From DASRIA01 sp035650255 (GTDB taxonomy: Bacteria; Actinomycetota; Thermoleophilia; Solirubrobacterales; JBBDJG01): a stretch of 39,543 nt of DNA. Position numbers and translations under genes: made by a program. This document shows, piece by piece, positions 15,460 through 23,356 of this stretch (positions are counted from its first letter, which is position 1; each line of letters opens with the position of its first letter). The stretch covers positions 1-39,543 of the forward strand of contig DASRIA010000068.1 in assembly GCA_035650255.1 (NCBI GenBank). Direction: 5' to 3'. Below the pieces are notes generated by a model. That model was not told the DNA's origin and did no database searches. It saw nothing but the letters and a program-made list of their open reading frames with translations.

Positions 15460-16209
15460 CTAGTAAAGGGCGCTGGCGAGCTTGCGGCGGTACTCGCGCG
15501 TGAGCGGGTCGTCGGACCCGAGCTCGGTGAACACGCCGACCATCGCCTTGCGGATCTGATCGGTCAGCTGCTCGTCGCCGGACTGCTCGAGCGCCTCGAT
15601 CAACCCTTGCAGGCCGGTCTCGGTGTCGCCCTTCAGCAGCGCGTCGGCAGCCGCTCCAAGGGGCTCGCCCTCGTGCGTCTGCTTCAGCCTGACGAGCGCG
15701 GCCAACCCTTCGGCGGCGAAGTCGCCCGTGACGGCGTCGAGCAGCTTGCTCGCCTCGTCGTACTCGCCGCGGTCCATCAGGGCGTGCGCGAGCGACACCG
15801 ACGCGTCGGCCCGCCCGGGCTCCAGCTCGAGCGCGCGCCGCAGTGAGTCCTCGTCGCCTTCGGAGACGAGCGCGTCCACCTCGGAGGGGACCAGCTTGTC
15901 CATGAACCGCTCGACCATCGGCGCGGGCTGCGCTCCGACGAACTCGTCGACCACCTGGCCGTCCTTGAAAGCCTTCACGGCCGGGATGCCCTGCACGCCG
16001 TATTCGCGGGCGAGGCCCGGATTGCCGTCGACGTCGACCTTCACCAGCTCGACCTTGCCCGCCCGCTCGCTGGCGGCGCGCTCGAGCGCGGGGGTCAGCT
16101 GACGGCAGGGCCCGCACCACTCGGCCCAGAAGTCGACAACCACGGGGATCTCCCGCGAGCGATCGATGACAGCCTGCTGGAACTCCGGTTCCGTGACGTC
16201 GGTGGCCAT
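15460..16209 (-). CDS. Thioredoxin-TPR protein (YbbN/CnoX-like)
   Basis: 249 residues. Residues 1-105 are a thioredoxin domain with an intact redox motif WCGPC (Cys32, Cys35) and the cis-Pro loop GIPAV. Residues about 110-245 are TPR-like helices (DSLRRALELEPGRADASVSLAHALMDRGEYDEASKLL). This matches the YbbN/CnoX family, holdases that protect proteins under oxidative stress. The ATG at 16209 has TATCCT 7 nt upstream. It is divergent from the DUF4235 gene. Confidence 0.92.
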   Translation of the reverse strand: MATDVTEPEFQQAVIDRSREIPVVVDFWAEWCGPCRQLTPALERAASERAGKVELVKVDVDGNPGLAREYGVQGIPAVKAFKDGQVVDEFVGAQPAPMVERFMDKLVPSEVDALVSEGDEDSLRRALELEPGRADASVSLAHALMDRGEYDEASKLLDAVTGDFAAEGLAALVRLKQTHEGEPLGAAADALLKGDTETGLQGLIEALEQSGDEQLTDQIRKAMVGVFTELGSDDPLTREYRRKLASALY

Positions 16210-16216
16210 GTCACAA

Positions 16217-16222
16217 AGGATA
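16217..16222 (-). promoter_or_regulatory. Predicted -10 element, leaderless promoter of the thioredoxin-TPR gene
   Basis: TATCCT on the minus strand ends 7 nt before the ATG at 16209; no Shine-Dalgarno sequence. Confidence 0.55.
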
Positions 16223-16262
16223 GGCCGGAGCCTCCCGATCGTTTATCCGGCCACGGTAGGGG

Positions 16263-16268
16263 TAACGT
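16263..16268 (+). promoter_or_regulatory. Predicted -10 element, leaderless promoter of the DUF4235 gene
   Basis: TAACGT ends 7 nt before the ATG at 16276; no Shine-Dalgarno sequence. Confidence 0.55.
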
Positions 16269-16275
16269 TTCGAGC

Positions 16276-16554
16276 ATGTCGAAGGTGTTCTTTGCCCCGT
16301 TCTCGATCGCGCTGGGGCTGCTCGCGGGGTTCCTCGGGAAGAAGCTGTTCGAGCAGGTCTGGGGCATGATCGACGAGGAGGAGCCGCCCGAGGGCAAGCA
16401 CCGCGACATCTCGGTGCCGAAGATGGTGATCGCGCTGGCGCTCGAAGGCGCGATCTTCCGCGCCGTGAAGGGCGCATCGGATCACTACGCGCGGGAGGGC
16501 TTCATGCGCCTGACCGGCACGTGGCCGGGCGAGGAAGAGCCCGAGCCCGAGTAG
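16276..16554 (+). CDS. DUF4235 small membrane protein
   Basis: 92 residues matching DUF4235, a small actinobacterial family of unknown function. Two hydrophobic helices are visible: FFAPFSIALGLLAGFLGKKLFEQVW, then MVIALALEGAIFRAVKGASDHY. A short acidic loop (IDEEEPPEGKHRD) lies between and an acidic tail closes the protein. The likely topology is two membrane passes with both ends on the same side. It is followed after 32 bp by the ZIP-like transporter gene and may share its transcript. Confidence 0.85.
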   Translation: MSKVFFAPFSIALGLLAGFLGKKLFEQVWGMIDEEEPPEGKHRDISVPKMVIALALEGAIFRAVKGASDHYAREGFMRLTGTWPGEEEPEPE

Positions 16555-16586
16555 CGCGCCGCCGCGCGCGGCGATAGAAACCGCAT

Positions 16587-17318
16587 GTGATCGAGGCAGG
16601 CCTCTGGGGGCTGCTCGCCGGCTCTTCGCTGCTGGTCGGGGCGGTGGCCGGGTATCTCCTGCCGATCTCCCGCCACGCGATCGCGCTGATCATCGCGTTC
16701 GGCGCCGGCGTCCTGATATCGGCCGTGGCATTCGAGCTGACCGAGGAGGCCTATTCGATCGGCGGCGGCGACGCCGTCGCCCTCGGCCTCGGCGCGGGCG
16801 CGCTCACGTTCTTCGCGGGTGACTGGTACATCGACCGCATGGGGGGCGCGATGCGCAAGCGCGCCGGCATGGAGCAGGCGGACGGCAACGCCCGGGCGAT
16901 CGCATTCGGCGCGGCGCTCGACGGCATCCCCGAGTCCGCCGCGATCGGGCTCACGCTGCTGCACGGCGGAACGGTCGAGGCGGCGCTCGTGGGCGCGGTG
17001 TTCCTCTCCAACGTGCCCGAGGCGCTGTCGTCGTCGGCCGGGTCGAAGAACGCGGGCAAGTCGCTGTCCGCGGTGCTGGGGCAGTGGGCGGGCATCGTCG
17101 CGATCTCCGGGATCGCGGCGGCGCTCGGCTTCACGCTCCTCGACGGGGCGTCGGACAACCTGATCGCGTGGACCCAGGCGTTCGCGGGCGGAGCGGTGCT
17201 GTGCATGCTCGCCGACACGATGTTCCCGCAGGCCTACGAGGACTACGACCGCCGCCCGGCGGTGGGGCTCGTCACGGTCCTGGGCTTCGCCCTGGCGTTC
17301 CTGCTGTCGACGATGTGA
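16587..17318 (+). CDS. ZIP-family metal transporter with altered metal-site residues
   Basis: 243 residues with about seven or eight transmembrane helices. ZIP-family segments are recognisable: LIIAFGAGVLISAVAFELTEEA, FGAALDGIPESAAIGLTLL and VFLSNVPEALSSSAG. In canonical ZIPs the helix 4 and 5 motifs carry histidines (HNxPEG and HxxxE types). Here these positions read ALDGIPES and SNVPEA, so the His ligands are missing while the acidic residues remain. Altered metal preference or a non-transport role is possible. The GTG at 16587 is chosen; the ATG at 16585 is out of frame and meets a stop at once. Confidence 0.8.
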   Translation: MIEAGLWGLLAGSSLLVGAVAGYLLPISRHAIALIIAFGAGVLISAVAFELTEEAYSIGGGDAVALGLGAGALTFFAGDWYIDRMGGAMRKRAGMEQADGNARAIAFGAALDGIPESAAIGLTLLHGGTVEAALVGAVFLSNVPEALSSSAGSKNAGKSLSAVLGQWAGIVAISGIAAALGFTLLDGASDNLIAWTQAFAGGAVLCMLADTMFPQAYEDYDRRPAVGLVTVLGFALAFLLSTM

Positions 17319-17381
17319 GCCAGGGGGACTACTGACAAGGGATGCGCGGGAAACCCCGAGGCGCATCACCCCGCCGGGAGA

Positions 17382-17387
17382 TAACGT
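17382..17387 (+). promoter_or_regulatory. Predicted -10 element of the secreted-protein gene
   Basis: TAACGT ends 9 nt before the GTG at 17397; no Shine-Dalgarno sequence. Confidence 0.45.
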
Positions 17388-17396
17388 CGTCCCATC

Positions 17397-18002
17397 GTGC
17401 TGGGCCCGGTGAGAGCAGCCTGCGTCCTCGTCGTAGCGACGGCGGCCGTCGCCCTCGTTCCCACGGGGACGGCGTCCGCGGCCCGCACCGACCTCCGGAC
17501 CACCGGCGACGTGCCCGTGCAGGGCTTCGACAGCACGTACAGGCTCCGCGCCCAGTACGCGGTGCCGAGCTCCTGGCGCTCACGTACGCGCAAGCGGAGC
17601 AGCCTCACGCGGCGCTACGGGCCGATCGGCTCGTGCCGCATCCGCGTCACGATCACCGGCGCCGCGGTCGCCGACGCGGCGGAGGGCGCCGTCGCCCGCG
17701 TGACGCGCCTGCTGCCCGGCAGCGGCGGCGCGCTGATCGACAACGGCACGCGGACGGAGGCGGCCTATCGCGTGGTGCGGACCGGGTCGACGCAGGAGGT
17801 GAACGCCCTTCTGGTCAGGCCGGCTCCCACGGTCAGGCTCCAGCCCTCGCCGCGGATCGTGTGGATCGAGCTGCGCGCGCGGGCCGTGGTAGACCCGCAG
17901 ACCGAGTGCCACTTCGGCGGGCCCCAGTCGGTCGGCCTGCAGCTCGGCGACGCATTCGCGGCCGCGCGCGTGGGCGGTTTCCAGCTGACGCCCGGCCCGT
18001 GA
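17397..18002 (+). CDS. Secreted protein of unknown function
   Basis: 201 residues. A Sec signal peptide is clear: VRAACVLVVATAAVALVPTG with a likely cut after ASA near residue 28. The mature part has no family I recognise. It contains a basic stretch (SWRSRTRKRSSLTRRYG) and two cysteines (GSCRIRV, TECHFGG) that could form a disulfide. The predicted fold is beta-rich. It is preceded by a TAACGT hexamer. The last 9 bp and the stop form part of a 9-bp inverted repeat with sequence before the next gene. Confidence 0.65.
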   Translation: MLGPVRAACVLVVATAAVALVPTGTASAARTDLRTTGDVPVQGFDSTYRLRAQYAVPSSWRSRTRKRSSLTRRYGPIGSCRIRVTITGAAVADAAEGAVARVTRLLPGSGGALIDNGTRTEAAYRVVRTGSTQEVNALLVRPAPTVRLQPSPRIVWIELRARAVVDPQTECHFGGPQSVGLQLGDAFAAARVGGFQLTPGP

Positions 18003-18018
18003 CCGCGGGCGGGCCGGG
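17991..18018. repeat. 9-bp perfect inverted repeat at a gene junction
   Basis: CCCGGCCCG (17991-17999) and CGGGCCGGG (18010-18018) flank a 10-nt loop containing the stop codon of the secreted-protein gene. It lies just before the -10 of the 67-aa gene. It could be an attenuating hairpin or an operator; there is no T-tract. Confidence 0.4.
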
Positions 18019-18019
18019 A

Positions 18020-18025
18020 TAGACT
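18020..18025 (+). promoter_or_regulatory. Predicted -10 element, leaderless promoter of the 67-aa gene
   Basis: TAGACT ends 6 nt before the ATG at 18032; no Shine-Dalgarno sequence. Confidence 0.55.
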
Positions 18026-18031
18026 CGGCGG

Positions 18032-18235
18032 ATGCCGACGCGCGTCGTCTTCCTCGAGAACAACCTCACGCTGGCCGTGGCCGAGGACCTGGAGGACGTG
18101 CGGACCAAGATCGAGCTCCAGGCTCGCAGCGGCCGCCTGCTGAACCTCCAGTGCATTCCCACGGGGGAAACGGTCTGGATCAATCCCTCGGCCGTGGCCT
18201 ACCTCGAGGGCATCGGCGACGAGCCGGCTGCCTGA
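18032..18235 (+). CDS. Hypothetical 67-aa protein
   Basis: A small soluble protein (MPTRVVFLENNLTLAVAEDL, then VRTKIELQARSGRLLNLQC, then ETVWINPSAVAYLEGI). The strand-helix-strand pattern looks like a compact folded domain. I cannot name the family. The TAGACT hexamer 6 nt upstream of the ATG supports it as a real gene. It ends 11 bp before the dif-like site, in a convergent gap. Confidence 0.65.
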   Translation: MPTRVVFLENNLTLAVAEDLEDVRTKIELQARSGRLLNLQCIPTGETVWINPSAVAYLEGIGDEPAA

Positions 18236-18246
18236 GGGCTCCGCCA

Positions 18247-18274
18247 GGTTGACATAAGCCGCGTTATCGAGCAT
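18247..18274 (-). other. Candidate dif site (XerC/XerD chromosome dimer resolution site)
   Basis: Read on the minus strand, an 11-bp arm ATGCTCGATAA is followed by a 6-bp centre CGCGGC and an 11-bp arm TTATGTCAACC. The spacing 11-6-11 is that of XerCD sites. The inner arm sequences CGATAA and TTATGTCAA agree with the actinobacterial dif consensus as I remember it. It lies between two convergent genes (18235 and 18318), the usual setting. If real, it marks the replication terminus region. Confidence 0.7.
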
Positions 18275-18317
18275 TGCATCTGCGGCGCCGCCTGGCCTCC
18301 CCGCCCGCGGGGAGCGC

Positions 18318-18776
18318 TCATTCCGCCGGGTCGATGGCGCGGTCGAGGGCCGCGGCGACCTGCCGGGCCTCGGAGCGCAGCCCATCCTCGGAGATGCGCG
18401 CGGTGGCGCCCTGTGCGAGCCGCTGGTAGGCATGGTCGAGCCGCGTCGCGGACTCGGCGTCGAAGTAGGCCAGGACGGGCCGGGCTTCGCCGTACAGCTC
18501 CCGGCTGCGGGCGATCGCGCTCACGGCGCCGCGGTACTCGGGCTCGCTCACGACCCGTCCGTCCTCGACGCCCTCCGCGTACTCGACCGTCACGATGTCG
18601 AGCACGCCGGCCGCCCGCTGGAGGGAGCTGCGCGCGTCCCTGACGCCCTGCACGGGGTCGCTGTCCTCGTCACCGCCGCCGACCGCCAGCCCGATGCCGA
18701 GGCCGATCACGATGCCGGCAACCCCGGCGGCCAGCATTCCCGGCCAGCGGGACCGGGCGGGGCGCGAGATCGTCAC
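18318..18776 (-). CDS. Small membrane-anchored protein of the iron operon
   Basis: 152 residues. One N-terminal transmembrane helix (MLAAGVAGIVIGLGIGLAVGGG, residues about 14-35) precedes a helical extracytoplasmic or cytoplasmic domain (SLQRAAGVLDIVTVEYAEGV, then YRGAVSAIARSRELYGEARPVLAYFD). No family is recognised. The GTG at 18776 lies 3 bp after the stop of the hydantoinase-like gene, so it is the last gene of that operon. The helical repeat pattern loosely recalls the periplasmic domains of the two iron genes upstream, but I cannot establish homology by eye. Confidence 0.65.
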   Translation of the reverse strand: MTISRPARSRWPGMLAAGVAGIVIGLGIGLAVGGGDEDSDPVQGVRDARSSLQRAAGVLDIVTVEYAEGVEDGRVVSEPEYRGAVSAIARSRELYGEARPVLAYFDAESATRLDHAYQRLAQGATARISEDGLRSEARQVAAALDRAIDPAE

Positions 18777-18779
18777 GGG

Positions 18780-20897
18780 TCAGGAGGAGCTGATCAGGGC
18801 GACCACGTGCTCCCCGTCGGCCGCGCGACATTCGGCGAGGGCTGCCTCGAGCGCCTCGGCCGGCCGCGACACCACGGTCAGGTCCACGAACCGGGCGCCG
18901 CGCAGGATCCGCACGCCGGGAGCGACCGAGAACGGCCCCACGTGGCGCGTCAGCGGCGGGAGGCGCTCCTGGAGGGCCGCGCCCACCTCCGCGGCGGTGC
19001 CGGTGAGCACCACCCCTTCGCCGGCCGTCGCGATCGATCCGCGCGCGTCGAGCACGGCATAGCGCTCGGCGCTGCCGCCGTTGGGGGCGACGTAGACGGC
19101 GTAGAAGCGGCTGCGGGACACGGCCCGGGCGCGGTCGCCGATCAGCTCCACGGCGGAGCGGGTGAGGGCTTCCTCCCCCACCTCGGGATCGCCCGGCAGC
19201 TTGCCGCTCTCGAGCGCCACCGAGCCGTGTGCGACGACGCGCACGGCACTTCGCTCCGGAATGGTCTCGCTCTCGGTGCGCACGGTGGCCGGCGCGGCGC
19301 CGGCCCGGATGGCGGCGTCCTCGGCCGCGCGGTGCAGCTCTGCCACGACCCTGGCGGAGGACCCGTTCGATGCGGTGCGCTCGAGCTCGACCCGGATCAG
19401 GGACAGCGCGTCACCTACCGACGAGATCACCTCGCCGTCGGGCGGCGTGCTCCAGTCCAGCCCGAGGCGCGCCGCGACGGGGGGAACCAGCGCGCCGGCT
19501 CCTCCGCCCACTCCGATCAGGGCCGGGCGCTCGAGCTCGTGGTCTGCGACCGCATCGGAGACCAGCCGGGCGATCGTGCCGGCACCCGTGTCGAGCAGCG
19601 CCTGCGCGAGCTCCCGCGCTTCCATGCCGAACGCGGGTGCGGCGGCTGCGAACGCAGCCAGCGCTGCCTCGCGGTTCGCTGTGCTGTACGAACCGGCCGG
19701 CACCTGCCCCAGCGCGTTGGCCGCGCACGTCGGCGTGAGCGCGAACCGCTCGCCGCCGGGAGCTTCCAGCACCGCATATTCGGCGGGGTCTCCCGGACGC
19801 GGGGCGATCAGCTGCAGCTGTGCGTCCCGGAGACGCTCTGCGTCCGCGAAGCAGGCGTACTCGAGCCCGCCGATGTGCGCGGAGCGCGGGCCCACGTCGG
19901 CGAGCCGCAGCTTGCGCCCGCGGCGCGCGACACGCGCCAGGCTGCCGCCGGCGACACCGCCGACGCGCACGTCCAGGCTGCGTACCGACGTCACGTGCTC
20001 GAGCACGCGGACATAGGCCAGCGCGGGGCGGCCCGCCTTGACCACGGTCACGTTCGTGCTGGTTCCACCCACTTCGACGACGACGCCGTCGCGCACGGCG
20101 AGGTGGCGCAGTGCACCGCACACCGAGGCGGCCGGGCCGCTGAACGCGGTCAACAGGGGGTGGCTGCGCATCGCCTCCATGCCGGCGCTGCCGCCGTCTC
20201 CGCGCATCACGAGCAGCGGGGCGCCGCCGGTCTCGCGGCGCACCGACTCCTCCACGACCTCGGCAGCGGAGAGGGCCGCGGGCAGGATGCCGGCGTTCAC
20301 CGCGCCCGTGACGGTGCGCAGCTGCAGTCCGTACAGCCCGGTCAGCTCGTGCCCGCCGCACGCGGGCAGGCCCATCCGGTCCGCCAGCTCGAGCGCGAGC
20401 CGCTCGGTCTCGGAGTCGTCGACGCCGAACACCTCCGAGACGCAGATCGCCTCCGCGCCCCGCTCCACGAGCCGCTCCAGCGCGGCCTTCAGCGCGGCGC
20501 GATCGGCACCTGCGGTCGCATCGACGAATTCGTGCACGGTCTCCAGCCGGCGCCCGGGAGCGAGGCCGATCTCCCCCACGCTCGTGCGCTTGCGCGAGCG
20601 GCGCAGGTGCGGCCGCCGCCCGATGCCGAGCACCCCGACACGGGCGGTGTCGCCCTCGAGCAGCGCGTTCACCGCCTGCGTGGTCGAGTGCGTGACGAGC
20701 TGGATGGGACCAAGGCCGTCGCGGCGCACGTCTGCGGCGACCTGCTCGATCGCCGCCCGGACGCCCTCCGCGACTCCCAGGCCGGCGGTGTGGGTGGTCG
20801 GCACGACCGCGCGCGCCACCACCTCGCCGGAAGCCGGGTCGCAGGCAACCGCCTTCGTGAAGGTCCCCCCGACGTCGACTCCGACGCGCACGGCCAT
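18780..20897 (-). CDS. Hydantoinase A/5-oxoprolinase-family ATPase-fold protein
   Basis: 705 residues of the HyuA/oxoprolinase family, actin-like ATP-binding enzymes that open cyclic amides. It begins with the phosphate loop GVDVGGTFTKAVA, then THSTTQAVNALLEGDTARVGVLG, and has GPAASVCGAL and GVGGGAGALVPPVAARLGL typical of the central domain. A HyuB partner is absent. The C-terminal part is family-like but divergent. The ATG at 20897 is 2 bp after the FTR1 stop, so it belongs to the iron operon. The family is not normally tied to iron uptake; its role here is unknown. Confidence 0.85.
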   Translation of the reverse strand: MAVRVGVDVGGTFTKAVACDPASGEVVARAVVPTTHTAGLGVAEGVRAAIEQVAADVRRDGLGPIQLVTHSTTQAVNALLEGDTARVGVLGIGRRPHLRRSRKRTSVGEIGLAPGRRLETVHEFVDATAGADRAALKAALERLVERGAEAICVSEVFGVDDSETERLALELADRMGLPACGGHELTGLYGLQLRTVTGAVNAGILPAALSAAEVVEESVRRETGGAPLLVMRGDGGSAGMEAMRSHPLLTAFSGPAASVCGALRHLAVRDGVVVEVGGTSTNVTVVKAGRPALAYVRVLEHVTSVRSLDVRVGGVAGGSLARVARRGRKLRLADVGPRSAHIGGLEYACFADAERLRDAQLQLIAPRPGDPAEYAVLEAPGGERFALTPTCAANALGQVPAGSYSTANREAALAAFAAAAPAFGMEARELAQALLDTGAGTIARLVSDAVADHELERPALIGVGGGAGALVPPVAARLGLDWSTPPDGEVISSVGDALSLIRVELERTASNGSSARVVAELHRAAEDAAIRAGAAPATVRTESETIPERSAVRVVAHGSVALESGKLPGDPEVGEEALTRSAVELIGDRARAVSRSRFYAVYVAPNGGSAERYAVLDARGSIATAGEGVVLTGTAAEVGAALQERLPPLTRHVGPFSVAPGVRILRGARFVDLTVVSRPAEALEAALAECRAADGEHVVALISSS

Positions 20898-20899
20898 GG

Positions 20900-22219
20900 C
20901 TAGCGCCCGCCCACGTGCTCCTCGGCAGCCTGCAGGGGCGCCGAGGTCGGTGTCTGCGCCGGGGCGGCGGGAGGCAAGGGCGCGGCCTTCGCGGCGACGC
21001 GACGCTCGCGCGCCGGGGTGATCACGAACATCCACGCCGCCCCCGCCACGTACACCAGCGTGAGGGCGAGCTGCGCGAGCAGCGACTGCAGCGTCGGGTG
21101 GATGCCGGTGAGGTCGGCCAGGAAGATCGGCAGCCGCGGGAAGTCCTCCAGGAACGTGACGTGCAGGATCGCTGCCTGCTGCAGCTCGCGCACGGCGTTG
21201 CCGACGAACGCGACGGACAGCGCCATCACGATCACAACGGCAATGGTGAGGAACGTGCGCACCGGGAGCTTGCGGCCGAGCTTGAAGATCGCGTACGCGA
21301 CCACCGCCAGTGCCGCAGCGCCGAGCAGCGCGCCGACGGCCACCCATGCCGTGAGCCCCTCGGTCATGTTGAAGAGCGCCTGGTACATCAGGGCGGTCTC
21401 GAACCCCTCGCGGTAGACGGCGGTGAATCCCACACCGGCCAGCGCCAGGGTCGCCCCGGCCGTGGCGGCGGCGAACACCTTCGCGTTCACGAACTCCATC
21501 CACCGCCGGTGGTCGAGCCTCGAGATCAACCAGAACGAGACGTAGAACAGCACCGCGACGGCCAGCAGGGTCGTCCCCGCCTCGAGGATCTCGCGCTGCA
21601 CCGGCGCCACGTCGAGGAGGAGGGTCATCAGGGCGAACGTCGCCACGCTCGCGACGACCGCGGCGCCCACGCCCTTCAGCACGCTCCCCCGGTACTGGCG
21701 GTTGCGGCTCGCTTCCAGGTACCCGAGGATCGCCGCGACCACCAGCACGGCTTCGAGCCCTTCGCGGAACAGCAGCGCGAACGAGAGCATCGCGGCGAGC
21801 AACGGAGCGCCGATCCCGAGGGTCGCGAGTTCGCGCTCGACGTCGTCGAGCCCGCCGCGCAGCTCGCCGGCGATCTCGTTCACCTCGTGCTTCGGGGCGC
21901 CGTCCTCCATCGCGTTGCGCAGCTCCGCGTAGTCCTCCTCCAGGCGCAGGGTCATGCCCTCGTTCTGCACCCGGAGCGGGATCTCGACGAACTCGAAGTG
22001 GTCGAGGTAGGCGTTGCGCGCCGCGGTGTAGGCCTCGTCCTGCTTCCCGTCGCCGTACAGCTCCACACTGCGCTCGACGAGGTCGCGCGACTTGCTCAGC
22101 TCCGCGATCGCGTCGTCCTTCGTGAAGCTCTGCGCCGACGCAGCCCCCGGCACTGCCCACAGCGCCAGCACGGCAGCCAGCGCAACCAGGTAGCAGCGGA
22201 TGACGGCAGGCCGGCGCAT
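20900..22219 (-). CDS. FTR1-family iron permease with N-terminal extracytoplasmic domain
   Basis: 439 residues. A signal peptide (ending ASAQ near residue 30) precedes a helical domain of about 100 residues. Seven transmembrane helices follow, with the two REGxE iron motifs: REGLE at 152-156 and REGFE at 270-274. A Pro/Ala-rich tail closes the protein. This is the permease of EfeUOB/FtrABCD-type high-affinity iron uptake. No EfeB peroxidase is encoded here. It starts 2 bp after the stop of the lipoprotein gene. Its N-terminal domain resembles the C-terminal part of that lipoprotein (see findings). Confidence 0.92.
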   Translation of the reverse strand: MRRPAVIRCYLVALAAVLALWAVPGAASAQSFTKDDAIAELSKSRDLVERSVELYGDGKQDEAYTAARNAYLDHFEFVEIPLRVQNEGMTLRLEEDYAELRNAMEDGAPKHEVNEIAGELRGGLDDVERELATLGIGAPLLAAMLSFALLFREGLEAVLVVAAILGYLEASRNRQYRGSVLKGVGAAVVASVATFALMTLLLDVAPVQREILEAGTTLLAVAVLFYVSFWLISRLDHRRWMEFVNAKVFAAATAGATLALAGVGFTAVYREGFETALMYQALFNMTEGLTAWVAVGALLGAAALAVVAYAIFKLGRKLPVRTFLTIAVVIVMALSVAFVGNAVRELQQAAILHVTFLEDFPRLPIFLADLTGIHPTLQSLLAQLALTLVYVAGAAWMFVITPARERRVAAKAAPLPPAAPAQTPTSAPLQAAEEHVGGR

Positions 22220-22221
22220 GG

Positions 22222-23313
22222 TCAGCCCTCGAGCGCCTTCACGCCCTCGGCCAGCAGCGCCTTTGCGCGCCGCACCATGGCCTCGATCTCCTCCTTCGGT
22301 GCGCCCTCGCGGATGCGCTTGCGCAGCTCCGCCCCGAGCAGCGGCTCGAGCGCGGAGTTGACGTCGGGCGCGGCGTCGATCACGCCGGCTTCGATCGTCT
22401 CGTAGTTCTGTAGGTATGCCTCGGCTGCAAGCTCGGCCGTTGCGTCCGGGTCCGCCGGGTCGTAGGTGCTCGCGATCTCGTCGAGCAGCCGCTCGATCTC
22501 CGCCTGCACGGCCTGGGGGTCGGATTCCGTCGCCGGTGTCGCGCCGACGGTCTCCTCGAGCTCCGCGCCGACCAGCTGCGCGGCTTCCTCGACCTGCTTC
22601 AGCGCGGCCGGGTCCGACGGGGCATCGCCGGAAGGCATCGCCGCCTCGAGCTGCCCGAACGCCTCGGTGATCTCGGCCGCCTCCTGCGCGGACTCGGACT
22701 TCACCTTGGGCTCGATGGCGCGGTAGAGGTCCTGGGCCTCCTGGATGAACCCGTACCCGTCCTGGAATTCGTCCTCGCGCACGATCCGGTTGCCGCTCAG
22801 GGCCTCCTCGTACTCGTGCGCGGCGACCGCCGTGAGGTCGGCGATCACCGAGCCCTTGTAGGCGTCACTGTCGGCGGTCTCCCCCACCACGGCGCGCTCG
22901 GCTGCCCGCGTCTGCACTGCCGCGGCCGCGACCGCGTCGCTGACCTCGGACTTGGAGCCGTTGCGGATTGCCGCGGGCACGGCGTCGAGTGCGCTGGTGA
23001 GGCTCTCGACCGTCTCGGGGCTCGGCTCCTCGAGCTCCGGCCGGATCGAGTCGAGCACCTCCTTCGCGGGGTGATCGGCGTGCTTGCGCGCGGCTGCGCG
23101 GTCCCCGGCGCCATGGCGTTCGAGCGCCGCCCGGTGGTGGCCGCGGATCTGGGCCACCAGGCTCCCGAAGGTGACCTGCTCCCCCGTGACGTCCGTGCGC
23201 GCCCCGGCCGTGCCCTCAGCCGTGCCGCCGGACGGTTCGTCGTCGCCGCCACATCCCACTGCACTGAAGGTTGCCGCCGCGGTGATCGCTGCCAGGACTG
23301 CTCCAATCCTCAA
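22222..23313 (-). CDS. Iron-uptake-associated lipoprotein
   Basis: 363 residues, a lipoprotein with lipobox SAVGC about 20 residues in. The rest is acidic and helical. It may play the EfeO role but lacks an obvious GxHxxE imelysin motif. Residues about 275-360 (AYLQNYETIEAGV...ELRKRIREGAPKEEIEAMV) resemble the N-terminal domain of the FTR1 permease. I chose the TTG at 23313, next to the signal peptide, with GAGG 6 nt upstream. The frame runs on to a TTG at 23355, but that would translate through the predicted promoter and operator. The gene leads a four-gene operon. Confidence 0.75.
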   Translation of the reverse strand: MRIGAVLAAITAAATFSAVGCGGDDEPSGGTAEGTAGARTDVTGEQVTFGSLVAQIRGHHRAALERHGAGDRAAARKHADHPAKEVLDSIRPELEEPSPETVESLTSALDAVPAAIRNGSKSEVSDAVAAAAVQTRAAERAVVGETADSDAYKGSVIADLTAVAAHEYEEALSGNRIVREDEFQDGYGFIQEAQDLYRAIEPKVKSESAQEAAEITEAFGQLEAAMPSGDAPSDPAALKQVEEAAQLVGAELEETVGATPATESDPQAVQAEIERLLDEIASTYDPADPDATAELAAEAYLQNYETIEAGVIDAAPDVNSALEPLLGAELRKRIREGAPKEEIEAMVRRAKALLAEGVKALEG

Positions 23314-23326
23314 GTTCGACCTCGCT

Positions 23327-23355
23327 GTATTAGGGGACCCTAACGAAGGCGGCAA
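23327..23355 (-). promoter_or_regulatory. Predicted promoter of the iron operon
   Basis: On the minus strand TTGCCG (23355-23350), 17-bp spacer, TAATAC (23332-23327). The -10 ends 13 nt before the TTG at 23313. The spacer and -10 overlap one palindrome and the -35 abuts a second. Confidence 0.6.
23330..23343. promoter_or_regulatory. Iron-box-like operator 1
   Basis: TTAGGG-GA-CCCTAA: perfect 6-bp arms. It overlaps the -10 and spacer of the iron operon promoter. TTAGG/CCTAA half-sites recall DtxR/IdeR boxes, though the spacing is shorter than the classical 19-bp site. Confidence 0.6.
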
Positions 23356-23356
23356 T

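Noticed and set aside
18249..18277. TTGACA at 18249-18254 as a promoter -35
   Set aside because: No -10 of usable quality lies 16-18 bp downstream and no gene follows on that strand. The dif-like arm explains the same bases better.
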